Below, in pieces: positions 16,190 to 24,540 of a stretch of DNA of 38,936 nt (position 1 is the first letter of the stretch; each line of letters starts with the position of its first letter). A program made the position numbers and the translations under genes. The notes beneath the pieces were generated by a model. That model was given only the letters and a program-made list of their open reading frames with translations. It searched no databases and was not told where the DNA came from. The DNA is taken from assembly GCA_022763365.1 (NCBI GenBank), contig JALEGN010000018.1, forward strand, positions 1 through 38,936, read 5' to 3'. The DNA is from Minisyncoccota bacterium. GTDB taxonomy: Bacteria > Patescibacteriota > Minisyncoccia > Phycocordibacterales > UBA1006.

Positions 16190-16651
16190 ATGAACCAAGA
16201 AATCCTTACCACAGAAATACAAAAATATATGGATGCCTTAGGTATCCATACAAAAGATATTAAACTTATTCAAGATAATGATATTCATATCACCATCCTT
16301 TCTTTAATAATTCGAGGAAACGATATTGAGCTATTCACCGATAATCACCAAGAACTTTTACGTGATCTTGGTTTGGTTTTTAAACTTCATATAAAAAATA
16401 CTTTTAATATCCATAAAGATTTAATTATTGATGTAAATGGTATCCAGGAAAAACATATTAATTTCACAAAAGAAAAAGCTCAAATAGCTGTAGATAGAGT
16501 GTTGTTTTTTGATAAACCTTATGAGTTTGGATACCTTAATGCTTATGAACGAATGATTATTCATAGTTACTTAAAAAAATATCCTGAACTCCATAGTATT
16601 TCAGAAGGTGTTGGTAAGGATCGAAGATTACGATTAGAAAAAAGAACATAG
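16190..16651 (+). CDS. khpB: R3H-domain RNA-binding protein Jag/KhpB
   Basis: KhpB (Jag, SpoIIIJ-associated) is an RNA-binding partner of KhpA that affects cell elongation and division in Gram-positives. The 153-residue protein has a short KH-like middle part (DLIIDVNGIQEKH, about 80-92) and a clear C-terminal R3H domain: LNAYERMIIHSYLKKYPELHSISEGVGKDRRL, holding the R-x3-H-like ERMIIH core. The N-terminal Jag-N domain is not evident. It sits right after yidC as in most bacteria. It has its own leaderless promoter. Confidence 0.88.
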   Translation: MNQEILTTEIQKYMDALGIHTKDIKLIQDNDIHITILSLIIRGNDIELFTDNHQELLRDLGLVFKLHIKNTFNIHKDLIIDVNGIQEKHINFTKEKAQIAVDRVLFFDKPYEFGYLNAYERMIIHSYLKKYPELHSISEGVGKDRRLRLEKRT

Positions 16652-16672
16652 AGATTATGTTCTTTTCCTTTT
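16640..16672. terminator. convergent terminator between jag and the DUF6695-like gene
   Basis: AAAGAACATA-GAGAT-TATGTTCTTT then TTCCTTTT. Stops of both genes lie in the hairpin. Confidence 0.75.
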
Positions 16673-17677
16673 GAAGTGATAGATTATTTCACCTTGTTTA
16701 ATATGACAGTGGTCACAGTTACTATCGTAGACAAATGAATATTCGTCTGTAATATTAAAACCTTCTTTTGAAAGTATAAATACATCTTCAAAATCCATTT
16801 CTTTTAAATGATTAAAACGTGAAATACGGTAATCATTATTCTCTAGGTGGTGAATACGAAAATACGCACTACTCCCTATTCCTGATAACAAATGAAGTCC
16901 ATCAGTATTTTCTCTCTGACTTCCCTCACTTGAATTTTCAATCCGGTATTTCTTTGCAAGAAAATTTTTCATATTACTTAACCATGAAAGGTTTGTTATA
17001 TGATACATATCAGTTTCTGTTATAACGAAAATCTCTCTTGAATTTCTTCCTTTTTTTACAATACCGAGTGGGCTTGGGGTGAAGAGGGATTCTTGTTTCA
17101 TTTTCTTGAGAATACTTTTATTGGTGGTACTAGCTATAACGGTGTCGGCTACAAAACGAGCACAATTACTTCCTTGTTTTACAAAAATACCATATGGAAT
17201 ACTCCCACGTCTATGAATAGCTTGAATAAATCGATGAGCATATTCATAATCTACTTCATAAAGTATCGAAGCATACAAATCACCATCCCCATGAGTTTTT
17301 TCTGGATGGTCTCGTAACCAGCGCAAGATTTCTTTTCTATTTACTAAGATATCATTTTCAAATTGAGCTGTTAAAGGAACCTCTAATTCAACATCAGTAA
17401 TCTTACTACGAACACGTCCATGACCACCTGGTGTAATATATCTTCCAAAATCATAATAATGAATCTCACCTGTTTTGTTTTCAATTAGGCAAAGTGCTGC
17501 ATGACCAGCTTTAGTGTAATCTTTTGTTCCAATACCAAGATAAGGGGTAATTTTACAGATAAATTCACTTGATGGCTTTACAAAGGTGTCGGGGTAAGCC
17601 ATCAAAATAAGTGTTCCTGTTTTATGCATATGTTCATTGTACATAGGCTTTAGTTCGGAGCAAGATATTGTGTTCAT
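16655..17677 (-). CDS. DUF6695-like permuted papain-fold (NlpC/P60-type) protein
   Basis: This 340-residue cytosolic protein starts at ATG 17677 (MNTISCSELK). Landmarks are KAGHAALCLI (His about residue 58), YYDFGRYITPGGHGRVRS, a ThG box (PEKTHGDGDL) and GSNCARFVADTV (Cys about residue 175). His before Cys is the order of circularly permuted NlpC/P60 (LRAT/YaeF-like) thiol enzymes, so a peptidase, amidase or acyltransferase activity is plausible. The pattern matches, from memory, the DUF6695 family of Bacteroidota. The C-terminus has CDHCH. It is divergent from the ATP-grasp gene with only 25 bp between starts, suggesting shared regulation and a joint pathway. The activity is inferred. Confidence 0.7.
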   Translation of the reverse strand: MNTISCSELKPMYNEHMHKTGTLILMAYPDTFVKPSSEFICKITPYLGIGTKDYTKAGHAALCLIENKTGEIHYYDFGRYITPGGHGRVRSKITDVELEVPLTAQFENDILVNRKEILRWLRDHPEKTHGDGDLYASILYEVDYEYAHRFIQAIHRRGSIPYGIFVKQGSNCARFVADTVIASTTNKSILKKMKQESLFTPSPLGIVKKGRNSREIFVITETDMYHITNLSWLSNMKNFLAKKYRIENSSEGSQRENTDGLHLLSGIGSSAYFRIHHLENNDYRISRFNHLKEMDFEDVFILSKEGFNITDEYSFVYDSNCDHCHIKQGEIIYHFKRKRT

Positions 17678-17702
17678 TTTTATACCAACTACAATAGTAT
17701 AC
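17678..17702. promoter_or_regulatory. 25-bp divergent promoter gap
   Basis: TACAAT (17690-17695) plus 7 nt leads to the plus-strand ATG 17703. The same stretch read on the minus strand holds TATACT and TATTGT boxes 13-19 nt before ATG 17677. The two promoters overlap. Confidence 0.5.
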
Positions 17703-18698
17703 ATGGAAAGCATTTGGTTTAAGGTGAAAGTGTGGTGGTACAAACAAACTCATTTTGAGTTTTTTAGTATTCCAAAACTCTATTTCCCGATTGCACTATA
17801 TGCTTTGTTTGTTGCGATACAGTTACGAGATTTTTATTGGATTAAATATGTAAACCCAAGAATTTATCTCTCAGGTATTGTTGAACATTCAAAAAACTAT
17901 TTGCTAAAAAAAATACCGTCACAATATTCAATATCTTCAGTATTCGGAGAAAAAGGTATTTCTCTTCACGAATTAGTAGAAAAAATAACTAAAGCATCAT
18001 TAGAATTTCCTCTTGTGATAAAACCTGATTGCGGATCGCGAGGCTTAAATATTTATAAAGTTACTTCATTTGAAGAACTCGAACAAAAATATGACAATGC
18101 ACGGAATTACGTAATTCAAGAATACGCTGATTATAAAAATGAATATGCGGTGTTTTACATACGTTATCCAAATGAGCCTACTGGAAAAGTTACTTCGTTA
18201 GTTCAAAAAGAATTTATGAAATTTATTGGTGATGGAAATACCACACTATGGAATCTTATATCTCATCATCCACGTGCTTGGTTGTATACTAAGCGCATGC
18301 AAGAGGTTTTTTCTAATAAAGAGTTAGCATCTGTCGTACCAAAAGATAAAGTTATCTCAGCGAGCTTTGTTGGGGCTCATAGTGGAGGAACTATTTTTTT
18401 AGATAAAAATCACTTAATTACAGAAAAAATATCACGTGTTTTTGATGCAATAACTCAAGAAATTCCAGAGTTTTATTATGGACGTTATGATGTAAAAGCA
18501 CATTCATTAAAAGATCTTGAAAATGGAAATTTTAAGGTCTTAGAGCTTAATGGTGCTCTTGGTGAACCGGTACACATGTATCACCCTGGAACCTCTATTA
18601 CAAAAGGATATTCTATACTTTTCTCAAATTGGTTCCAGATGTCTAAAATTGCTCGATTAAATAAAAAAAGAGGAGTTTCTGTATATAAAAAAACCTAA
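17703..18698 (+). CDS. ATP-grasp ligase with N-terminal membrane-associated segment
   Basis: This is a 331-residue carboxylate-amine/thiol ligase-like protein. ATP-grasp landmarks are the lysine in FPLVIKPDCGSRGLNIY, the hinge VIQEY, GDGNTTL, GAHSGGTIFLD, and the metal ligands in GRYDVK and FKVLELNGALGE. The N-terminus (PKLYFPIALYALFVAIQLRDFYW) looks membrane-embedded, followed by NPRIYLSGIVEHSK. This N-terminal signature resembles an ATP-grasp family I recall from Bacteroidota. The start is ATG 17703 (MESIWF), set by TACAAT 7 nt upstream. Substrates are unknown. Pairing with a papain-fold protein fits the known theme of ATP-grasp peptide ligases working with peptidases. Confidence 0.75.
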   Translation: MESIWFKVKVWWYKQTHFEFFSIPKLYFPIALYALFVAIQLRDFYWIKYVNPRIYLSGIVEHSKNYLLKKIPSQYSISSVFGEKGISLHELVEKITKASLEFPLVIKPDCGSRGLNIYKVTSFEELEQKYDNARNYVIQEYADYKNEYAVFYIRYPNEPTGKVTSLVQKEFMKFIGDGNTTLWNLISHHPRAWLYTKRMQEVFSNKELASVVPKDKVISASFVGAHSGGTIFLDKNHLITEKISRVFDAITQEIPEFYYGRYDVKAHSLKDLENGNFKVLELNGALGEPVHMYHPGTSITKGYSILFSNWFQMSKIARLNKKRGVSVYKKT

Positions 18699-18716
18699 GC
18701 TCACTAGGTTTTTTAA
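18687..18716. terminator. convergent terminator of the ATP-grasp and VirB4 genes
   Basis: AAAAAACCTA-AGCTCAC-TAGGTTTTTT; both stop codons fall in or beside it. Confidence 0.8.
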
Positions 18717-20566
18717 TTTACAAACTCAGATTCTTCCTGAGAATTTTTAAGCTCAGTTTTTGATTTTTTAATCGCCATAACTTGTGCAGGGTCTGAGGTA
18801 ATAATTTGATCTTCGGTATATGACGCAATAATTTTAATCGCCACATGTTTAAGTCCTGCAAAGAAGATTCCCTCACCAACACTTGATTCCATAAGAAGAT
18901 ATTTTTCTTCATCAGTGAGACGAAAGACCTCTTGTAATCTGTCGATTGCTGTTGGTGATTGTTTTAAGAGGAGCTGCATTGAGGAGTTCGTGATAATAGG
19001 AACTCCATATTTCGATTTAATGAAGTCACCAACGTCTTGGGTGATAGTTGTTAATCCGAGGAAGTATTTACGTCCACGTTTTGCGATCATAAACAAAAAC
19101 GAGGCAGTATCATCTGATTTCATCATCCACCATGCCTCATCAACCACAAGAAGACGTTTTTTAATATCTTTTCGAACAGCGTTCCAGATGAATTGCGTAA
19201 TAATGTACATCGCTGCTGGCTTCAATTCATCCTCCATGTCTCGAATAGAGAATACTACGAGTTTTCGATTAATATCAACGTTTGATGGTTTATTAATAAA
19301 TCCTGACCAGGTACCGCGCGTATATTTTGTTAATCGGGTTAAGAGTGACTCAGATCCTTCCATTGAAGAAAGTACCATTTCAAAGTCAGACATGAGTGGT
19401 GGTTCAATATTCCCATAATTTGAATTAGGGGTAATATCTTTGAGCGCATAAGTTTCCGTAATAGCTCGATCAACAATAGAATCTTCCTCAGGAGTAAGAC
19501 CTCCTAACATAATTCGGAACAAACCTACTAAGTGAATAATGTGTGTCCGCAATACATCAGCTGGATCTTCATCATCAAGAGGTTTTGGTACATCAAATGG
19601 GTTGATGTGGTGCTCTGATGAAAGAGAGATGTTGAAGTATCGTCCACCTACTGCCTCTGCAAGGTATTCATATTCTCGCTCTGGGTCGATAATAATCACC
19701 TCAGTATCAAACATCATGGTTCGAAGAATTTCTAATTTCGTCGAATATGATTTTCCTGCACCGGATGTCGCAAAGATTACCGAGTTGTAGTTTGGTAGTG
19801 AGTAACGGTCAAAAATCACCAGTCCTGAGTTATGTCTGTTAATACCATAGAGAATACCCTTATTATCAGTTAACTCAGATGAGATAAATGGGAAAAAGGA
19901 TGATACGGGACCAGTGTTAAGTTTCGTATGTACCTGTAATTGATCACGTCCAATTGGTGATACCGACATAAACCCTTCCATTTGTTGGAACAGTGCTGGT
20001 TTTAGATAAATAAGTTTAGATTCAAGGAGCGATCGAATCTCATTTTCTGATTTGAAAAGTTCGTCTTCTGAGTCAGCATAAATAGTAATGTAAAGACCTA
20101 CTGAAAAAATCTTTTCTTGCGCTTGCTGCAAGGAATCACGCAAAGCTTCTAAATCACGATATGCGGTATCTAAAATAGGATCACGCACAAGACCTTTAGA
20201 TTCTCGAACGTTAATTTGCGATTGGACTTCAGCAACTTTCTTTTTAAATTCCGTAAGGATTTTTTCTGTTGGGATGGGATGAATGTGGATACCAACATCA
20301 AAAACCTTATCAAGATTTACAATAGGTGCGAGCCAACCATCAGTAAGAAAACGAGGATAAGACATAACAAAAAAAGTTCGTGATGTTTTCCCTGCTATTT
20401 TGATTGATTTTGAACTTACCTCAAGGGCAGCTGGAGCCAAGATATCTTGAAGCTGTAGTTTAGCTGTCCGATAGATTTCCCCAGGTAGTACTGGAACAGC
20501 TGTCTTTTTAACTTCTGCTTTTTTATTCTTTGAAGGTCCATTAATAAGTTCTGAGAGAATAGACAT
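18713..20566 (-). CDS. virB4: VirB4/TraC-family secretion ATPase
   Basis: VirB4 is the main energy source of type IV secretion and conjugation machines, a hexamer at the inner membrane. The 617-residue protein has an N-terminal VirB4 domain, then SVIFATSGAGKSYSTK (Walker A about 266-273), IIIDPEREYEYLAE, and RLLVVDEAWWMM (Walker B about 472-479). QDVGDFIKSKYG and GEGIFFAGLKHV follow, as in TraC/VirB4. It is the last gene of the cluster on the minus strand. A separate TraC-like N-domain protein lies 5 kb upstream. TATACT lies 9 nt before ATG 20566. Confidence 0.93.
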   Translation of the reverse strand: MSILSELINGPSKNKKAEVKKTAVPVLPGEIYRTAKLQLQDILAPAALEVSSKSIKIAGKTSRTFFVMSYPRFLTDGWLAPIVNLDKVFDVGIHIHPIPTEKILTEFKKKVAEVQSQINVRESKGLVRDPILDTAYRDLEALRDSLQQAQEKIFSVGLYITIYADSEDELFKSENEIRSLLESKLIYLKPALFQQMEGFMSVSPIGRDQLQVHTKLNTGPVSSFFPFISSELTDNKGILYGINRHNSGLVIFDRYSLPNYNSVIFATSGAGKSYSTKLEILRTMMFDTEVIIIDPEREYEYLAEAVGGRYFNISLSSEHHINPFDVPKPLDDEDPADVLRTHIIHLVGLFRIMLGGLTPEEDSIVDRAITETYALKDITPNSNYGNIEPPLMSDFEMVLSSMEGSESLLTRLTKYTRGTWSGFINKPSNVDINRKLVVFSIRDMEDELKPAAMYIITQFIWNAVRKDIKKRLLVVDEAWWMMKSDDTASFLFMIAKRGRKYFLGLTTITQDVGDFIKSKYGVPIITNSSMQLLLKQSPTAIDRLQEVFRLTDEEKYLLMESSVGEGIFFAGLKHVAIKIIASYTEDQIITSDPAQVMAIKKSKTELKNSQEESEFVN

Positions 20567-20618
20567 GATACCTACAGTATACTACATCACTAGCTGTTTA
20601 TTCAATTTTCACCTATAT

Positions 20619-20645
20619 AAAAATACACCCTTGAGTGTATTTTAA
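20619..20645 (-). terminator. intrinsic terminator of the beta-propeller gene
   Basis: AAAATACAC-CCTTGA-GTGTATTTT overlapping the stop codon at 20642. Confidence 0.75.
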
Positions 20646-22285
20646 TTTAGACGGTAACTCCATAATTCCTCGGTTTTTTTATCAAGGAAATAGAGATATT
20701 CTTCTTCTGGGTCAACTTTGATACCTTCAATATCAATATCGACACCGTAATCATTAATAAAATCAGAAAGCACTTCTTCTTCGAAGGTTCGTGTATTTAT
20801 TTTCCATAATGAATCAGTATAGGATTCGATTCCTTGATACCAAATATCTGGATATTCATTCCCATATGATAATGCATTAGGTACCAGACAATACAGATCT
20901 CGACTATCTGGACTCCAGGTACATTTTTCAACAAAGGTTTGAATATTGAGAGGCCGTGTTCTGTTTGAACTTCTTGTGTGTACTGATAGTTTAATTGTAT
21001 TTTCCTCAGCTTCCATAACAAGAAGTTTCCTATTATCAGGGCTTGGTAAAACCGTTAAGCCATCACGTTCAGGTAGTGATTTAAAATATCGTCCGGTTAA
21101 AGGGTCAAGTTGATAGCTAAATCCTTCTGCTAGATAACTTGGTTTAGTACTTAACTCAATTGAGTCTGGATTATTCCATGAACTCAACCATTCGGTAAAT
21201 GGAGATTCAAAAATTGTTTCATCGCTGCCGTTTTCTAGATTTCTTTTAATACCTGAAACCCCATCTCGTCCTTCTTGGATATAAAAGAGTTCATTTCCTA
21301 CTGGTGACATGGCTGCAGAAGTAATTCCTTGTGTTAGGAAAAATCCAGAAATAGTATGTTTCCGTTCTTGGGCTTCAAACTCGGCACGAGCACGTACTTC
21401 TTCTTGCTCATCACATAAGCTAGTCATAACTTCTCTGGTTGCTGGCCCTAATTCTCCGTCAATATCTAATTGATACAGACTTTGGAAGTTTTTAATAGCG
21501 GTAATGGTTGATTCAGTAACAAGCGAACTTTCATTCCCTGGAGAGTTTAGACCGGTTGCGGCAACACGTGTTTGTGGGTTTTGATTAAGGAAGGTATGAA
21601 TTCCAATAACACGTGCTTCGTCTAAGCCGATTTCAATAGGTGAAAAATCAATCGGACATGATGGGATTTCAAACACCAGTGGCGTAATTTCTGCCAAATA
21701 ACTCTCTGGGGTACGCTCCTCATTATTCCAGTATTGGAATAATACTTGTGTACCATCGTTATTAAAATGAGCAATTTCAGCATTAGGGATGAAATTATCA
21801 ACAATGATTTCGCTGTCTAAAAAGTTAGGTTCAACTTTTGTTTCGTGAACCGTTGCATCTTCAATAGCACTGTAGCGAACAAATTGATTTTTTACTTCAA
21901 CGGTTCGAGTTGTTTGGAGTGTATTCCCATCATTATCTATTTCAATATCAGAAACCTCTTGTTCTTCTATTCTAATAATTGGTGTAAATCCACCTGTTGG
22001 GAAATCAGAGATTTTCCGGAGTCGTGGTCCATCAGGGGTTTCTTCAAAATCATCAGGGTCACCAGAATCTTGAATATCATTGTTTTCATCACCAATAGTA
22101 CCTTGCGAATCAATGTCTGGACGTGAATCTCCTGGGGTTACCTCTCCAAAAGGAAAAAGGTTTTGGGTGCTATCAATAGCATCTTCTTGTTCTTGATTTG
22201 AAAGAATGAAAAAATATCCGGCAATCAAAAAAAGAACAAACCCAATAAGGACCGCAAATATTATTTTTTTACGATTAATTTGCAT
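20642..22285 (-). CDS. membrane-anchored beta-propeller with peptidoglycan-binding insert
   Basis: This 547-residue protein has one N-terminal membrane anchor (about 8-28), an acidic low-complexity stalk (30-95), and a large extracytoplasmic part. About residues 250-290 match a peptidoglycan-binding type 1 domain (VTESTITAIKNFQSLYQLDIDGELGPATRE). Around it are WD40/TolB-like blades: HFNNDGTQVLFQYW, AAMSPVGNELFYIQEG, VLPSPDNRKLLVME, CTWSPDSRDLYCLVP, VDPEEEYLYFLD. The layout suggests a wall-tethered scaffold of the secretion machine, perhaps in place of VirB8/VirB10. That role is inferred from location. TATAAT lies 11 nt before ATG 22285. Confidence 0.75.
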   Translation of the reverse strand: MQINRKKIIFAVLIGFVLFLIAGYFFILSNQEQEDAIDSTQNLFPFGEVTPGDSRPDIDSQGTIGDENNDIQDSGDPDDFEETPDGPRLRKISDFPTGGFTPIIRIEEQEVSDIEIDNDGNTLQTTRTVEVKNQFVRYSAIEDATVHETKVEPNFLDSEIIVDNFIPNAEIAHFNNDGTQVLFQYWNNEERTPESYLAEITPLVFEIPSCPIDFSPIEIGLDEARVIGIHTFLNQNPQTRVAATGLNSPGNESSLVTESTITAIKNFQSLYQLDIDGELGPATREVMTSLCDEQEEVRARAEFEAQERKHTISGFFLTQGITSAAMSPVGNELFYIQEGRDGVSGIKRNLENGSDETIFESPFTEWLSSWNNPDSIELSTKPSYLAEGFSYQLDPLTGRYFKSLPERDGLTVLPSPDNRKLLVMEAEENTIKLSVHTRSSNRTRPLNIQTFVEKCTWSPDSRDLYCLVPNALSYGNEYPDIWYQGIESYTDSLWKINTRTFEEEVLSDFINDYGVDIDIEGIKVDPEEEYLYFLDKKTEELWSYRLN

Positions 22286-22322
22286 GAGTTAGTTTTATTA
22301 TACGCTATTTTAAATAGGAAAA

Positions 22323-22353
22323 AAATAAAAACCACTTAAGGCGGTTTTTATTT
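22323..22353 (-). terminator. intrinsic terminator of the pilin-peptidase gene
   Basis: AAATAAAAACC pairs with GGTTTTTATTT; the stop codon lies at the stem base. Confidence 0.75.
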
Positions 22354-24496
22354 AACGTCGTGATGAATTCCAGTGCCAATTTTCACTCCGAATATTTTGT
22401 AGATTATAATCTCTTGCATTTTCTAATAACCAATTCCAACATGGTTGAGTCCATAGTTTTTTAGTTCCGTTTGTATTACCCGCATGAACATTAACAGCAC
22501 CTTCTTGACCGTTTAATACACATTGGAAGTCAAGTGCAAAACCACTTTCATGCCAAGAAGTTCCTGGTATTGCCGTAGGGGGAGAACATTGGCTTGGTGG
22601 TTTTTGGTATACATCATACTGAGATGTTCCACAATTTTGTTGTCGTAATTCAATTTGTCTTGTGCTAGAGCGAGCCCCGTAAGCAGTTAGAATTATTCCA
22701 TCTGCTTTTGCAGCTGCTAATAAATCGATAATGTCTTGCTCAATTGGTTTACATACATCGAATCTAGTTATAGTAATTGCATCAGGTTGGTTAATGGTTA
22801 CAAATTCACTACAGTTATTATTTGAAACAATCCCAAATTCAGCACCTCCTGTTGGCTCTACTCCACCATCACCTGTATCGATTTCAACTGTTTCAACTCC
22901 TTCACCAAAGTTAATATTTAATAATCTTGGATTAATGGTGTTAAGGATAACAAATATTCCAAGAGCTAATATGAGCCCTAAAACAGCTTTACTTATATAG
23001 CCTTTTGCTGCTTCTTTTTGGAATATTGCCTCGGTTGTCATGTACTGTACTCCACCGACAACGATCATAACAACTGATAATACTGCTAAGATAGCTAATG
23101 CAATTTGAAATAGCGAGTTTATATAATCACCAAGTTTGAATTCAGATAATCGTGCAATGGCAATACTTCCATCTTCTTGGACAATAATATTACTCACCCC
23201 ATCGTTATTAGTGCTTTGTAACCCTGGGATAGGGGCAAGGAGTTCATAACAATCTCTGTTGTATCCAGGTTGCCCACTATTGTTAGCATTTTGTTGGTAG
23301 CAAGGGCTTGTGGTGTCAAAAGTTGGGGTTACTGTTGATACATTTGCTGGATCATTTCCGTTCTCAAAAAAACCATTACTATCCAATAACCTCCAGTCAT
23401 TTCCTGAATTTCTACAATCACCATTATCTTCACATTCACTTACAATAACTCCTTTTTTAAAATTTATATTATCTAAAAAGCTTTGAGTACCAGTATTATT
23501 TAAGAATTCTTCTGAGGAAAAAATTCTACTACCGTCTTTGAAAATCTCTACATAAAGTTCACAATCCCAACCCCCAGGATCATCGTCTCCGTCACAATCA
23601 TCTTCGTTAGCATCGTACACGATATGTAAATCTTCATCTGTAGGAGGAACAATTTCTAGATAATCACCGTTAACAGAATTTTCAATATCAATAGTATTGT
23701 CACCCACTGAATCTTGTTCCCATAATTGAATTTTTAACGGTATCGATTCACATTTCCCTTCAGTCTTAATATTTAGTTTAACTTGTCTGTCGGTTATGCT
23801 TTGACCAGGGACAACATCAAAATAAACATCAGGGTTTGAACTTTGATTAGAAAGTTGGCAATTTGCACTATCAGGAGTACTACCTCCATTTTGATATATT
23901 TGAATAAAATCCCAGTTATCTACATCGTCTTCATTTAATAAACCAGCACCACAAAATCCTGAACAGTTTCCCAAAAGAACACCACGATTTCTATATGTTG
24001 CTCTTTCAGCATCAGTATCAACCGCTTCAACTTCAGAGGGTACAAGCGCTGGTGAATTACCATCATAGATTGGTTGATTATTAACATTTGATATTTCAGT
24101 AAAGACTACACATTCATGACCCCAATTGGGACCAGCATCATTTTCATTATTATTACCAAAACAAGTATCCTCGTCAGTTTTTAGTTTCATGTGGACCTCT
24201 TGAGTTGTAGGGTCTGGGAAGAAGATACCAGGTAGACCATCTATCCTGTTTTGAGTTGGTTGACCGGCTTCATTCATTGACATTAATTGAACCCTAATAC
24301 CATCTGAACAGTCATCAGTAGTAATTTTTAGATTAGTGAAGTTTTCTTCAAAATTACCAACAATACCTGTTACTTCAGAAAATGTAACTGAACTAATGCT
24401 ACATGCAGCATCAGCTGAAGACGGTAGGTATGAAAAACCAACAACTAAAAAAATAAAAAGAAATATAATTCTTTTAAATACATTATTCATATTCAT
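22352..24496 (-). CDS. T4SS-pilin-like membrane protein fused to M15 peptidase
   Basis: This 714-residue protein has three parts. A signal peptide (1-31) leads into a Cys- and Asp-rich ectodomain (32-450) with repeated beta-sandwich-like segments. A two-helix VirB2/T4SS-pilin module follows (about 451-530): LFQIALAILAVLSVVMIVVGG, a short positive loop, then GLILALGIFVILNTINPRLL. The C-terminal domain (about 560-714) has the zinc M15 D,D-carboxypeptidase/VanY motifs HESGFALD (H649, D656) and ENWH (E705, H708). It probably cuts wall peptides to let the secretion channel through, the job VirB1 does elsewhere. The starts MNMNN (24496) and MNN are both possible. Confidence 0.82.
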   Translation of the reverse strand: MNMNNVFKRIIFLFIFLVVGFSYLPSSADAACSISSVTFSEVTGIVGNFEENFTNLKITTDDCSDGIRVQLMSMNEAGQPTQNRIDGLPGIFFPDPTTQEVHMKLKTDEDTCFGNNNENDAGPNWGHECVVFTEISNVNNQPIYDGNSPALVPSEVEAVDTDAERATYRNRGVLLGNCSGFCGAGLLNEDDVDNWDFIQIYQNGGSTPDSANCQLSNQSSNPDVYFDVVPGQSITDRQVKLNIKTEGKCESIPLKIQLWEQDSVGDNTIDIENSVNGDYLEIVPPTDEDLHIVYDANEDDCDGDDDPGGWDCELYVEIFKDGSRIFSSEEFLNNTGTQSFLDNINFKKGVIVSECEDNGDCRNSGNDWRLLDSNGFFENGNDPANVSTVTPTFDTTSPCYQQNANNSGQPGYNRDCYELLAPIPGLQSTNNDGVSNIIVQEDGSIAIARLSEFKLGDYINSLFQIALAILAVLSVVMIVVGGVQYMTTEAIFQKEAAKGYISKAVLGLILALGIFVILNTINPRLLNINFGEGVETVEIDTGDGGVEPTGGAEFGIVSNNNCSEFVTINQPDAITITRFDVCKPIEQDIIDLLAAAKADGIILTAYGARSSTRQIELRQQNCGTSQYDVYQKPPSQCSPPTAIPGTSWHESGFALDFQCVLNGQEGAVNVHAGNTNGTKKLWTQPCWNWLLENARDYNLQNIRSENWHWNSSRR

Positions 24497-24513
24497 ATAG
24501 TACTATTTTTAAT

Positions 24514-24540
24514 TAAAAAAGAATAATCAAAAGATTATTC
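24514..24540 (-). terminator. intrinsic terminator of the secreted gene at 24535
   Basis: GAATAATC and GATTATTC pair, followed by TTTTTTAATT on the minus strand. Confidence 0.75.
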
